Of a stretch of DNA of 64,000 nucleotides, positions 26,149 to 34,387 are shown piece after piece (position 1 is the stretch's first letter; each line of letters starts with the position of its first letter). Under the pieces are notes generated by a model, which was not told the DNA's origin, ran no database searches, and was given only the letters and a program-made list of their open reading frames with translations. A program made the position numbers and the translations under genes. The stretch is from positions 1 through 64,000 of the IMG/VR virus record IMGVR_UViG_3300042991_000365; one strand, written 5' to 3'. The stretch comes from a virus.

Positions 26149-27045
26149 TTAATCCAATTTATTTCCACACTTTGGACAATATAGCCAATTAGATTTTCTT
26201 AATCTGTAGGAACAAAATCCACAATATTGTCTAATTTCATTAGAAGTGCGATTCATTTCAGAAAAAGGTAGCATTTTATATTGAATAGAATAAAAAGCAA
26301 CATTTGAAAATTGAGCATTAACTGTTTTTAATGTTTGGCTTGAAACATCTCCCATTTCAATTCTACCTGTTTCTACTAATGATAAATCACTTTCTGTTGT
26401 AAAAACACCAGGTGTCATCATACCTTCAAAATCTACAGATGAAGTATGTGTAATATTACTACTATACATTCTAGAATTAGAATTGGTAGTACTAAATGAA
26501 GCAAATGTATTGGTTGATCCTGCAGCACCACACACACCAGTTGGTCCATTTGGACCTGCACATCCTTGAACACCTCTTGAATTACCAAAATGTGGCATAC
26601 TTTTTGTTTTTTTAAAATTTGATTTATAAACAAAAGGTTTAGGTGGAAAATTATAATTTACATTTACATCTTCCATTCTACTATAGCTGTAATGTTCTTT
26701 ATAAAAATTAAAAGAAATTACACCATTTTGTTGAATTGCTTCAACTGCTTGTTTGTTGTTACCATCAACAACATAAGTTTCAAACAACATTTTTCGTTGT
26801 TCATCTAAAAAACGATCTAAAATTAGATCTTGTCCTGGATTTAAAACTAGAAATCCATCTCCTTTTCTAGTTCCGTTAAACATAATTTCAATCCCTATTT
26901 TTTCTTGTAAAGGATTAAAAAATCTTAACTCAAAGTTATCACCATTGTTTAAATAAACAACATTGTTTTGATAAACTTTTAATTCATTTCGATTTTTGGT
27001 TACTAGGACAGAAGGTAATCTATCCAACATTCTTGAATGTGTCAT
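26149..27045 (-). CDS. zinc-ribbon protein of vWA operon
   Basis: 298 residues. It opens LDRLPSVLVTKNRNELKVYQ and has a beta-rich domain, a short glycine-rich collagen-like stretch near 160-175 (CAGPNGPTGVCG), a serine/threonine-rich linker and a C-terminal zinc ribbon (CGFC and CPKCG). I recognise the N-terminal part as a recurring phage hypothetical protein. Function unknown; its partner may be the vWA protein. Confidence 0.75.
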   Translation of the reverse strand: MTHSRMLDRLPSVLVTKNRNELKVYQNNVVYLNNGDNFELRFFNPLQEKIGIEIMFNGTRKGDGFLVLNPGQDLILDRFLDEQRKMLFETYVVDGNNKQAVEAIQQNGVISFNFYKEHYSYSRMEDVNVNYNFPPKPFVYKSNFKKTKSMPHFGNSRGVQGCAGPNGPTGVCGAAGSTNTFASFSTTNSNSRMYSSNITHTSSVDFEGMMTPGVFTTESDLSLVETGRIEMGDVSSQTLKTVNAQFSNVAFYSIQYKMLPFSEMNRTSNEIRQYCGFCSYRLRKSNWLYCPKCGNKLD

Positions 27046-27199
27046 ATTTATCTTTTTATTTTTATTTTTGACTTGCTAATTTATTTATTGCATTTCAACA
27101 ATTCAAAAGTCATATTGACTCTAAACTAACATAGACCAAAAGATATCGTTTTAAACGATATTATATATATAAATAAAAATAGTTATAGTTTATACTTAT

Positions 27200-28183
27200 T
27201 TAATATTTTTTCTTAAATTTTACATAATTTATTTTTTCTAATAAATAATATAAATTATGTTTTTGAATATAATAATAACATTTATTAGATTTTTTATAAA
27301 ATTCATTAAATGTAGTATATTTAGATATTTCTTCTTCGCACATTTTAATATTCCAATAAATAACATCTTTATGCATATGTTTAGTATATTCATTTAATAA
27401 TTTCAATCTATATAATTTACGATATAAACTATATTCTTTAGATTTAAAATCTCTATAATTATTATATTTGTTTGTAATTTCTTTAATTTTATCATAATCC
27501 AATATACTATTATTTACATATATTAATATATCATTTTCAGAAATATTAATTATATTATCATCAATTATATTTGTATTACAATGTTTATTAATTTTGTTTA
27601 AATATTTTTTTAATTGATATTTAATTGAATCTTTTTCATTTATTCTAATTAACATTATATTATTTTTAATGCATAATTCATCTTTTTTATTATCTATTTC
27701 TGGACGATGCCAATACAAACCATCATATTCAAAGGCTAATTTATAATATGGAATATAAATATCTAATTCATATGGTTTAATTATTTTTTTATTATTAAAT
27801 AAAATTTCTTTATTAAATAATTTGGATACAATATATTTTAATATTAACTCTGGTCTACTTATATTTTGTGAAATCATATGAGAACAAATATCATTAATTA
27901 TTCCCATTTTAATAGCAGCACAGTAAGCACTATTATCTTGCTCTCTAAAATCTATTTTAGTTTTATAACTTTTTGCTATAATTTTTAAATTTTCATAAGA
28001 TAAATTCCTTGTTCTTGTTTTATTTATTTTTGTCCTAAGTTCTTTATTTTTATATAATTTTAAATATCTAGCCTTTCCTTGTACACTTGGTTTAGTTGTA
28101 TTTAAAAATTTAGAAATTTCTAAATTTGTATTATCTGGATATAACTTAATTAGTTTATCTAATTTATCCTTTGTCCATTTCAT
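27200..28183 (-). CDS. Vsr-like (EDxHD) homing endonuclease
   Basis: 327 residues. The N-terminus (WTKDKLDKLIKLYPDNTNLE) is a Myb-like/HTH DNA-binding module. The central block IKPYELDIYIPYYKLAFEYD followed by GLYWHRPEID matches the Vsr-like EDxHD nuclease family of phage homing enzymes. The C-terminal part repeats helical DNA-binding-like segments. It is coupled by an ATGA overlap to a ribbon-helix-helix gene just upstream. Confidence 0.75.
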   Translation of the reverse strand: MKWTKDKLDKLIKLYPDNTNLEISKFLNTTKPSVQGKARYLKLYKNKELRTKINKTRTRNLSYENLKIIAKSYKTKIDFREQDNSAYCAAIKMGIINDICSHMISQNISRPELILKYIVSKLFNKEILFNNKKIIKPYELDIYIPYYKLAFEYDGLYWHRPEIDNKKDELCIKNNIMLIRINEKDSIKYQLKKYLNKINKHCNTNIIDDNIINISENDILIYVNNSILDYDKIKEITNKYNNYRDFKSKEYSLYRKLYRLKLLNEYTKHMHKDVIYWNIKMCEEEISKYTTFNEFYKKSNKCYYYIQKHNLYYLLEKINYVKFKKKY

Positions 28184-28323
28184 TTAATTTTTTTATTTTT
28201 TCCAATAAATTCTTTTATTTTATTCTCAATAAATAAAGATTTGTTTATTGATTTTTCTTTAGATATATTATCAAATTCTTTACAAATTTTTTCATCTATT
28301 GTAAATGTTTTTTGAATTTTCAT
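28180..28323 (-). CDS. ribbon-helix-helix mini-protein
   Basis: 47 residues with the RHH order: strand KIQKTFTIDEKI, helix KEFDNISKEKS, turn IN, helix KSLFIENKIKEFI. RHH proteins are dimeric repressors. It overlaps the start of the downstream homing endonuclease by four bases, the same arrangement as at 53972-54136, so it may control that gene. Confidence 0.7.
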   Translation of the reverse strand: MKIQKTFTIDEKICKEFDNISKEKSINKSLFIENKIKEFIGKNKKIK

Positions 28324-28397
28324 ATTTATTTATATTGTTTTATATGTATATATTAAAAATGTTGGGCCATGTTTGAATTATTATTAATATTTTTTTA

Positions 28398-28405
28398 TAT
28401 ATTTG
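28398..28405 (+). promoter_or_regulatory. Bacteroidota-type -7 element
   Basis: TATATTTG with TTTG 22 bases upstream (28372-28375); the -7 box ends 4 bases before the start at 28410. Confidence 0.5.
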
Positions 28406-28409
28406 TAGC

Positions 28410-28715
28410 ATGGTAAATAAAAATGAAATACAGACTTGTTTTAATTATTTTGAAGAGAATATTATAAAAAATGAAAAACAATTTAAAGAATATTTAAAAT
28501 TTTCAGAACTAAGGTATAGACAAATTATACCAAACAAATCAATAGATGTAAGTATAAGAACATGTGATTATTTTATAAATGGTTATGATAAAATAGAAAT
28601 ATCAATAAAAATAATTTATACAACCTCATCTGGTATGAGATGTTGTTATAATTTGAGAAATAATTTTAATATTATTAGTTTTATGCGATATATTAAATTG
28701 AAAAAATTAAAATGA
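28410..28715 (+). CDS. unknown protein
   Basis: 101 residues, soluble, ending FMRYIKLKKLK, a possible basic-tail variant. Its own promoter element sits directly upstream. One base separates it from the next gene. No family recognised. Confidence 0.65.
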   Translation: MVNKNEIQTCFNYFEENIIKNEKQFKEYLKFSELRYRQIIPNKSIDVSIRTCDYFINGYDKIEISIKIIYTTSSGMRCCYNLRNNFNIISFMRYIKLKKLK

Positions 28716-28716
28716 A

Positions 28717-28899
28717 ATGAAAGATTGGCAAATAGCATATATAATGTTTGGTAAAAACACCAAGAAAGAATGTAAATTGGTTTCCAACATTTTAAAAAAT
28801 GCAACAATAGAACCTTTGTGTGATGGTTGGAGTATAATATATGATAATAAATTAAATGATGATTGTGGATGGATAATACCAAATGAGTGTTTAGATTAA
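28717..28899 (+). CDS. small unknown protein
   Basis: 60 residues with Cys at 20, 35 and 50; beta-rich second half (DGWSIIYDNKLNDDCGWIIP). Function unknown. Confidence 0.6.
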   Translation: MKDWQIAYIMFGKNTKKECKLVSNILKNATIEPLCDGWSIIYDNKLNDDCGWIIPNECLD

Positions 28900-28914
28900 A
28901 AAAATTTTTAATAT

Positions 28915-28930
28915 TTTTTTAATATATATT
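28915..28930 (+). promoter_or_regulatory. candidate phage promoter motif T6-AATATATA
   Basis: TTTTTTAATATATATT ends 4 bases before the ATG at 28935. The same motif recurs upstream of 36152 and 37630, apart from the TAnnTTTG sites, so it may be a second, phage-specific promoter class. AT-rich background weakens this. Confidence 0.3.
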
Positions 28931-28934
28931 ACTA

Positions 28935-29141
28935 ATGAACATTAAAGTATTATATACAGAGGTCATTACTAAAAAAAATGCTTTAGAATATATTAAAAAA
29001 ACTAAAGATAAGTCTGAAGTTGATGAATATCTGGATATTATAAGTGCATTAAATAATGGACTTGATGTTTTTAATATCGTTACAACAGATGGAGAATATT
29101 TAATGTTTTTAAAACCTGATAAGAAATCTAAAAAAAGTTAA
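28935..29141 (+). CDS. small unknown protein
   Basis: 68 residues; a helical middle (EYIKKTKDKSEVDEYLDIIS) and ending LKPDKKSKKS. One base before the next gene. Function unknown. Confidence 0.6.
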   Translation: MNIKVLYTEVITKKNALEYIKKTKDKSEVDEYLDIISALNNGLDVFNIVTTDGEYLMFLKPDKKSKKS

Positions 29142-29142
29142 A

Positions 29143-29523
29143 ATGTATTATAAAAAACTTGAACACTATAATAGTATAGCAACAAAAATTGATGACATTT
29201 TAAAATATTTTAATATTATTGAATTAAACGATACTACATATTATAAAAATCTTATCATTTTTATGAAAGAAATATTTATTAATAAAGAAATAAGCTTTAC
29301 CTCTATTGATGTTCCTAAAAATAATCCTATAATAACAGGAAAATGTATAAATATTAAAACATTTAATTATAAATATAATTATTTTTTTAAATTCAAAATT
29401 GGCACTATATGGTATTTAGTAGATGCAAATAAAGATATTATAGTTAAAAACTATGATGCTAATAATAAAAAATATCACAAAGAAGTAGAGCTAAAAAAAG
29501 AAATGATAAAATATAATTTATAA
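29143..29523 (+). CDS. KYNL-tailed protein
   Basis: 126 residues, MYYKKLEHYNSIA to MIKYNL. The start is a diverged version of the family pattern. The middle is lysine-, asparagine- and phenylalanine-rich with beta strands. It ends 28 bases from a convergent gene. Function unknown. Confidence 0.7.
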   Translation: MYYKKLEHYNSIATKIDDILKYFNIIELNDTTYYKNLIIFMKEIFINKEISFTSIDVPKNNPIITGKCINIKTFNYKYNYFFKFKIGTIWYLVDANKDIIVKNYDANNKKYHKEVELKKEMIKYNL

Positions 29524-29551
29524 ATTAATTATTATTTACTATTTCATATTT

Positions 29552-30160
29552 TCAATTTTTTAATTTTTCTTGCAATTCCATAAATAAATCATAATAATCA
29601 TATGGATTAAAAGTATTATAACTTTTATCTAATTCTTTTTTAATTTCGTTCATACTTGAATAATTAACAATTTTTTTGTGTTCTTTTATTTGCAAACCAA
29701 AGTCTAATATTCTTAAAGCATGAAAAATATTTTTTATTGATGATTCAATAAGTTCATCACGATATGCTAAAGTTGAAAAATACCAACTTGAGGAAGCTTT
29801 TGTTATTATTTTTTTAACAAATTCTTTTTCGTAAAATTTTGTAATACCAAAATTCATATTCTTTTGAATCACTTTTTCTTCAGGTAAGAAAATACATTCT
29901 AATGCTGATATTTCATAGTTATTAATAGCATCAATGAAACCTGCTCTTGAATAGCAGGTTCCTTGAATTTCTCTATCAAATGATGAAATCGCATTATCTT
30001 TAAATGCACCACTTGGAAGCAATGATGATTTAAAAACTATAACATAGTCACTATCAGAGTATTCATCATCAGTACCATAGATTTTAGAACCATATGGATA
30101 TATGTTCAAAACTTTTGAATGGTCTAACCTTAATTTTTCACAAATTTCTTCCGCTTTCAT
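29552..30160 (-). CDS. nucleotidyltransferase-fold protein
   Basis: 202 residues. YPYGSKIYGTDDEYSDSDYV at 21-40 is the Pol-beta-type nucleotidyltransferase signature (G-S then D-x-D), followed by a helical C-terminal half like minimal nucleotidyltransferases. The family transfers NMP to RNA, protein or antibiotic; the substrate is unknown. It overlaps the upstream gene by 23 bases in a five-gene minus-strand operon. Confidence 0.8.
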   Translation of the reverse strand: MKAEEICEKLRLDHSKVLNIYPYGSKIYGTDDEYSDSDYVIVFKSSLLPSGAFKDNAISSFDREIQGTCYSRAGFIDAINNYEISALECIFLPEEKVIQKNMNFGITKFYEKEFVKKIITKASSSWYFSTLAYRDELIESSIKNIFHALRILDFGLQIKEHKKIVNYSSMNEIKKELDKSYNTFNPYDYYDLFMELQEKLKN

Positions 30161-30368
30161 TTATTTTTTCTAATTTTTCGTTTCTTATTGCTTTTAATAA
30201 ATATGGACAATCTTTAGGTGTTACTTTTTCTAAATTTATTGTTGTATTAGTTTTAGTACATATATAATAATAATGCATAAATTTTAAATATTCACAATTT
30301 TTTTCTTCTTTTTTAACAGAATAAATATCTTCACCACAAAAATGTTTTACTCTAACTGGACCTTTCAT
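30138..30368 (-). CDS. cysteine-containing small protein with basic tail
   Basis: 76 residues with Cys at 11, 25, 37 and 54, perhaps a zinc site, and the tail IRNEKLEKINESG. It starts on the last base of the upstream gene's stop. Function unknown. Confidence 0.65.
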   Translation of the reverse strand: MKGPVRVKHFCGEDIYSVKKEEKNCEYLKFMHYYYICTKTNTTINLEKVTPKDCPYLLKAIRNEKLEKINESGRNL

Positions 30369-30565
30369 TATTTTTCAATTCTTTCAATTTTTAATTTTCT
30401 AATTTCTTTTAAAGTCATGAAATATTCTTTTTCTATTGCTTCATTCCAATCACCATCACAAGAAATGTAATATGTATTTTCTACTTCTGCTAAAACATCA
30501 TACCATAAACCTACAGATAACTCAAAAAAATAACTTGGATTGTTTTTGATACACTGAACTTTCAT
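30368..30565 (-). CDS. SH3-like small protein with basic tail
   Basis: 65 residues: MKVQCIKNNPSYFFELSVGL then WYDVLAEVENTYYI, a KGKYY-type barrel, and the tail EIRKLKIERIEK. Same architecture as 19471 and 40696. Function unknown. Confidence 0.7.
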   Translation of the reverse strand: MKVQCIKNNPSYFFELSVGLWYDVLAEVENTYYISCDGDWNEAIEKEYFMTLKEIRKLKIERIEK

Positions 30566-30568
30566 ATA

Positions 30569-31186
30569 TTATTTCATATTAGGTCTAAAACTTCTTTTAT
30601 CATCAAAGCCTTTACTTAATATTTTTTCAACGTCAGTTTGAGTATTTTCAATTTTTTCTTTTTCTGATATTTTATTTGATAACCATTCAGACAACATTAA
30701 AAATATATCTTCAGCTTTAAGAAATTTTGGTAAATATAATTCATTTAATTTTGGAAATTTAATTGTTTCTCTTTCTTTTACTGGTCTTCTAGTATTATAG
30801 CGAGATAAAATAATAGGACAATCAAAAAATGAATTAATATTTTCTGTGTCTTTTTTAATATCTTTATTAAAGTCAACTAAATACCTATCAATATCAATTG
30901 AAATTAAAGTATCATTTTTTTTCTTGTCGATACTAGATTTATAATATGACCAAGATTTATATTTACTTTTAAATTGCTCTAAATCTTCTCCATAAAAAAT
31001 TTTATCACCATCACAATAACCATCAATAACATATCCAGCAATAAACAATTGAATTTTTTCTTTATAGAACATATAAGAATCTGGACTAGCAATTCTTCTA
31101 TCAAGTATTAATTTAGGATCTTCACCATAAATTCCAACTAAATAGTCGTAGTAATCTTTATTTCCATTTTTATCTATTATTTTCAT
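30569..31186 (-). CDS. conserved unknown protein
   Basis: 205 residues. The blocks NGNKDYYDYLVGIYGEDPKL, KNDTLISIDIDRYL and LPKFLKAEDIFLMLSEWLSN are those of a protein I recognise as widespread and uncharacterised in Bacteroidota and their phages; the end is GFDDKRSFRPNMK. Length is normal for that group. Function unknown. Confidence 0.75.
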   Translation of the reverse strand: MKIIDKNGNKDYYDYLVGIYGEDPKLILDRRIASPDSYMFYKEKIQLFIAGYVIDGYCDGDKIFYGEDLEQFKSKYKSWSYYKSSIDKKKNDTLISIDIDRYLVDFNKDIKKDTENINSFFDCPIILSRYNTRRPVKERETIKFPKLNELYLPKFLKAEDIFLMLSEWLSNKISEKEKIENTQTDVEKILSKGFDDKRSFRPNMK

Positions 31187-31191
31187 ATTGT

Positions 31192-31437
31192 TTAATTTAA
31201 TGTATTTAATAAAAAATTCATATTTAATATTGCTAAGTCATTTTTTATTTTATCATGACTTAAAATATATTTCCATTTATTGCCATTCTTTGTTATATAT
31301 ATTTCATTTGTATCATTGTCTAACCAAGTATCAAAAACCATTTTAATATGAAATACATTTTCATTATAAAAAAACATATTATAAATATCTTTAAAATGTT
31401 TTTTGTCGTTTTTAGTTATTTTCCAACAAGTTTCCAT
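31192..31437 (-). CDS. small unknown protein
   Basis: 81 residues, first gene of the minus-strand operon ending at 29552, with a promoter element 16 bases upstream. Aromatic-rich, beta strands in the middle. Function unknown. Confidence 0.65.
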   Translation of the reverse strand: METCWKITKNDKKHFKDIYNMFFYNENVFHIKMVFDTWLDNDTNEIYITKNGNKWKYILSHDKIKNDLAILNMNFLLNTLN

Positions 31438-31452
31438 AATTAATATTTTTTA

Positions 31453-31460
31453 CAAAGATA
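31453..31460 (-). promoter_or_regulatory. Bacteroidota-type -7 element
   Basis: Minus-strand TATCTTTG; fits TAnnTTTG and precedes the operon starting at 31437. Confidence 0.55.
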
Positions 31461-31505
31461 ATAATAAATATTAAAACAAATATAATTTTTTAGAATAAAT
31501 ATAAA

Positions 31506-31700
31506 ATGGGAGTAAATAAAAGGATATTAAGTAAGAATTCAATTAAATATGTTGCTAAAAACAATGATATCGAGTCGTTTATTAATTATTTTAATTCTGA
31601 TATAATAATGACAAATGATTCTTTTTCATCATATATTTATAATAAAATTATAAATGATGATAATATTTTTACTATATTTAAATATTGTAATGAAAATTAA
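31506..31700 (+). CDS. small unknown protein
   Basis: 64 residues; repeated short helices (NDIESFINYFNSDIIM, DDNIFTIFKYCNEN) recall ankyrin-type pairs, but only weakly. Eight bases before the next gene. Function unknown. Confidence 0.55.
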   Translation: MGVNKRILSKNSIKYVAKNNDIESFINYFNSDIIMTNDSFSSYIYNKIINDDNIFTIFKYCNEN

Positions 31701-31708
31701 AATTAAAT

Positions 31709-32188
31709 ATGAGAAATGAAGTTAGAATAGATAATTTTTTAAAAAAAGTGAATATTAATCATTTAATAACAAATATTTGGAAATTACCCGACATTAATGT
31801 TCAAAATATTATTAATAATATACCCATCATTAGAGAACACTGGATGCATATGCCAGATTTAAGATTTAGTCAAATATTAATTTATTTAGATTATGTACCA
31901 AATTTAAGTGGTGGTTGGTTTTATTATGAAGAAGATGAAATACTTGAAATCCAAGGCTATAAACCAAGAGAATATACATTTTGGGGTAATTTGTATGACA
32001 AAGACAAAAACAAATTACCAGAAGTTAATTATATATTGGTTAAAGATTTAAATATTGATCATATGCAGAATTTAATTGATGGTAATTGGATAAAAAATGG
32101 TACTAAAATTTATAAAATTATATCTGATGAATTAAAAATAAGGTCAAGAAGAGAAAAATTGAAAAAAATTAATAAAAAAAGCAGTTAA
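31709..32188 (+). CDS. conserved unknown protein with basic tail
   Basis: 159 residues. MRNEVRIDNFLKKVN and the block HMPDLRFSQILIYLDY with EDEILE belong to a small conserved bacterial and phage family that opens M-R-N-x-x-R-I; no activity is known. The tail is SRREKLKKINKKSS; its last residues are encoded by the terminator palindrome. Confidence 0.7.
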   Translation: MRNEVRIDNFLKKVNINHLITNIWKLPDINVQNIINNIPIIREHWMHMPDLRFSQILIYLDYVPNLSGGWFYYEEDEILEIQGYKPREYTFWGNLYDKDKNKLPEVNYILVKDLNIDHMQNLIDGNWIKNGTKIYKIISDELKIRSRREKLKKINKKSS

Positions 32189-32203
32189 TATTAACTGCTT
32201 TTT
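32176..32203. terminator. palindromic terminator shared by convergent genes
   Basis: A 28-base perfect palindrome, AAAAAGCAGTTAAT and its complement. It includes the last codons and stop of the plus gene and of the minus gene at 32191, so both proteins end in K-S-S. Confidence 0.85.
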
Positions 32204-32442
32204 CTTTTATATTTTCTTTTAATTTTATTTAAAACTTTTTTACTATATTCATTATCTATTCTTATGTAATTTTTTATCCAAGTAAATATTGATATAAATA
32301 GTCCAATATTACCAGTTATAATAATGATAAACATAACTGTATATTTTAATAAACCATTGTCTAATCTTGAATTATTATTGTAAACAATCGCACCAATAAT
32401 ACCAGACAATATCCATATAAATAAAGATAAAATTAATATCAT
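32191..32442 (-). CDS. two-helix membrane protein
   Basis: 83 residues with hydrophobic helices at about 1-22 and 33-58, a basic loop-tail KVLNKIKRKYKRKSS. Its C-terminus lies in the shared terminator. Function unknown. Confidence 0.7.
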   Translation of the reverse strand: MILILSLFIWILSGIIGAIVYNNNSRLDNGLLKYTVMFIIIITGNIGLFISIFTWIKNYIRIDNEYSKKVLNKIKRKYKRKSS

Positions 32443-32471
32443 AAAAATTATTTTTTTTTAAGTTAAAAAAA

Positions 32472-32503
32472 AACCTCAATACTCTTTCAAATATTAAGGT
32501 TTT
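32472..32503 (-). terminator. terminator of the 1-kb RNA
   Basis: On the minus strand AACCTTAATA and TATTGAGGTT form a 10-bp stem with one mismatch, followed by a run of ten T. Confidence 0.8.
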
Positions 32504-33442
32504 AATTTAATTATGGCTGAGAATAAGCCTCATTGTAGAATTCTTTGGAAACCTTATTTTTTAGTTTCTTTTCCACTATCTTTTGGATAGTAAATCCTAA
32601 CGACGGTTTTTTAAGTTAACCACTCTTTATGTTGTCAAATACTCTCTTGTTACTCATAACTTCTTTAAGATGCCTCTCAAACTAAACCTTGCGGGTATAA
32701 AGTACTTTCTCAAAAATCTTGCAGGAATTGGGTTCCATACAAGGCTGTGAACACTCACAACTAAGTAGTCGCCTTTCTCTGACAACAGGTGAACTCTTTT
32801 CCTTTTATTTTATTTTTAATTTTTACATCAATTGTAATTTAAAAGTAACTAGTTTGTGGATTTATGAAAGTTGCGGTTCACCAATTAGCTTTCCCATCTT
32901 TTGAACAGAAAAATACTAAACAACTCTCTGCGATATCCCTATCACCATATTTTAAGTCAACTAGAACTTGTCAAATGTCTTGGTAAACATTAGTTTACAA
33001 AAATAACAGCACCACCTGTACATTATGTAAATGTTCACATTACCTTTCGGTTTTAAGCTAACTTTCATATTGAATAACGCAATGATGTGATTGGACGTCA
33101 CACTTTTTGCAATATATTCTTTGGATTATTCTTGTTGCTGTTCCCAGCTCACCAAGACTACCCACATAGCCCTGGCATTAAACCACTTTCTCTACAGTGT
33201 TACCCTCGATACTTAAGGTTTAACGATATTCCAATTGCCTGCTTGAGCAAAATATTTCTATTTTGCCGCAAGTGACTTAAACTAATAATCCACTCACTTT
33301 ATACTACTTTCATAGTTTATTTAAAGACTACAGGCAGCCTATTTATCTGTTTTCATTAAACATATCATCAACCGAAATTGACTCTACACCTAATTAAAAA
33401 CAGAGTATATTTTTTCAAAAAAAATCAAAGAACTTATTAAAA

Positions 33443-33466
33443 AATGTTAGCACTTCTGCTAACATT
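33443..33466 (-). repeat. 5' hairpin of the 1-kb RNA
   Basis: Perfect 10-bp stem AATGTTAGCA / TGCTAACATT with loop GAAG on the minus strand, about 5 bases from the predicted start and followed by six T. It may protect the 5' end, or act as an early terminator (attenuator). Confidence 0.75.
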
Positions 33467-33498
33467 AAATTATAGTGCAAAAATAAAAAAAGTTTTTG
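33454..33498. repeat. 45-base direct repeat, copy 1 (carries promoter)
   Basis: Identical over 45 bases to 33546-33590, 92 bases away. Each copy contains the -7 box and start site of a minus-strand promoter. Confidence 0.9.
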
Positions 33499-33509
33499 TT
33501 TTCACCAAA
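33478..33509 (-). promoter_or_regulatory. proximal promoter of the 1-kb RNA
   Basis: On the minus strand TTTG (33509-33506), a 20-base spacer, then TATTTTTG (33485-33478) and CACTATA, where transcription should begin. Both boxes and the spacing fit the Bacteroidota consensus. Confidence 0.8.
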
Positions 33510-33545
33510 TATTTTTTACATTTTTTTCAAAATAATTTTTAACAT

Positions 33546-33590
33546 TTCTGCTAACATTAAATTATAGTGCAAAAATAAAAAAAGTTTTTG
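33546..33590. repeat. 45-base direct repeat, copy 2 (carries promoter)
   Basis: Identical to 33454-33498. Past the repeat the hairpin is incomplete in this copy. Confidence 0.9.
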
Positions 33591-33600
33591 ATTTTACAAA
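33570..33600 (-). promoter_or_regulatory. distal promoter of the 1-kb RNA
   Basis: On the minus strand TTTG (33600-33597), a 19-base spacer and TATTTTTG (33577-33570). It duplicates the proximal promoter, 92 bases upstream. Confidence 0.75.
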
Positions 33601-33607
33601 AAAAAAA

Positions 33608-34342
33608 TTAAAAAATTTTATCATCTGTTGAAAGTTTTCCATATTCAATGTTATTATATTCATTTGGATTCATTATTAATTTTTCTAAATAATAATCTGA
33701 TATTAATCTATTACTTGCATTAGAATCTAATAACGATACTTTTTTATCATCTAAATATTTTCCTTTATATGGATACATTTCTATAAAATCATCTTGTTGT
33801 TCTATACATGGTGATAAGTGTTCACTTAAATAATATACATTTTTATTAATGTATGTAGTAAATCTTATTCTTAAATCGTGATCTTCATATCCATAATTTT
33901 TCATTGTTTCAATATAACCACCCAATTTATCGAAATTTTCTTTAGTCATTGCTATTCTACCAGCATTTTTTTGAAGTGTGGCTATAATAATATTGATATT
34001 TCTATTAAAATAATAATTGATGGCTGATATATAATCTTCTGTAATGTAATTATCACAATCCAAATCTATTGATATTTCACCAGTTGAATATCTATGAGCT
34101 ATGTTTTTTGCATGAAATCTATCAAAATATTGTTTGTTTGCAACTTTTATATAAATAATATATTTATCTTCTATTTCTTTGCTAAAATTTTTCACCATGA
34201 ATTCATGTAAATCATCTTTACTATCATAATTTACTAATACTAATTCATAATTATATTTTTTTATTAAAGGTATATTTTTAAATATTGTAGCCTTTAAATA
34301 TTCACTTCTATTCATGCATGTAGAGCAAAAAGAAAACTTCAT
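33608..34342 (-). CDS. GT-A glycosyltransferase
   Basis: 244 residues. It opens FSFCSTCMNRSEYLKAT, with the nucleotide-sugar/metal motif DLDCD at 93-97 and the catalytic region KLGGYIETMKNYGYEDHDLR near 137-156 (G-x-E-D-x-D as in galactosyl- and GalNAc-transferases). No membrane segment. Phages use such enzymes to modify host surface sugars or their own DNA or proteins. It lies just upstream of the RNA promoters, same strand. Confidence 0.8.
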   Translation of the reverse strand: MKFSFCSTCMNRSEYLKATIFKNIPLIKKYNYELVLVNYDSKDDLHEFMVKNFSKEIEDKYIIYIKVANKQYFDRFHAKNIAHRYSTGEISIDLDCDNYITEDYISAINYYFNRNINIIIATLQKNAGRIAMTKENFDKLGGYIETMKNYGYEDHDLRIRFTTYINKNVYYLSEHLSPCIEQQDDFIEMYPYKGKYLDDKKVSLLDSNASNRLISDYYLEKLIMNPNEYNNIEYGKLSTDDKIF

Positions 34343-34387
34343 ATTATTTAATATTGTTTTATTAGTATATATACAATATGAACTACT

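Larger units (their letters stand above)
32465..33472 (-). ncRNA. about 1-kb structured noncoding RNA, unassigned
   Basis: This stretch has no credible ORF and is clearly richer in G+C than its surroundings. On the minus strand it has a consensus promoter ending at 33478, a 10-bp hairpin at the predicted 5' end (33443-33466) and a terminator at 32472-32503, giving one RNA of about 1,000 bases. Several stems are visible: GGTGAAC (32788-32794) with GTTCACC (32876-32882), and GTAAAC-ATTA-GTTTAC (32983-32998). Signatures of RNase P, tmRNA, rRNA and group I/II introns were not found. Large phage RNAs such as GOLLD and ROOL are the nearest known type by size and setting, but identity is not shown. 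Confidence 0.8.

Noticed and set aside
32719-33275. Two plus-strand ORFs of about 61 codons inside the 1-kb RNA region
   Set aside because: Odd composition for this genome, no start context, no neighbours on that strand; the promoter, hairpins and terminator support an RNA on the other strand.
32465-33472. tmRNA, RNase P RNA or group I/II intron
   Set aside because: None of the diagnostic parts (T-arm with acceptor at the ends and tag ORF; P4 core; domain V; P7 core) could be found.
33454-33590. Direct repeats as a CRISPR array
   Set aside because: Only two copies, each containing a promoter; no spacer pattern and no cas genes.
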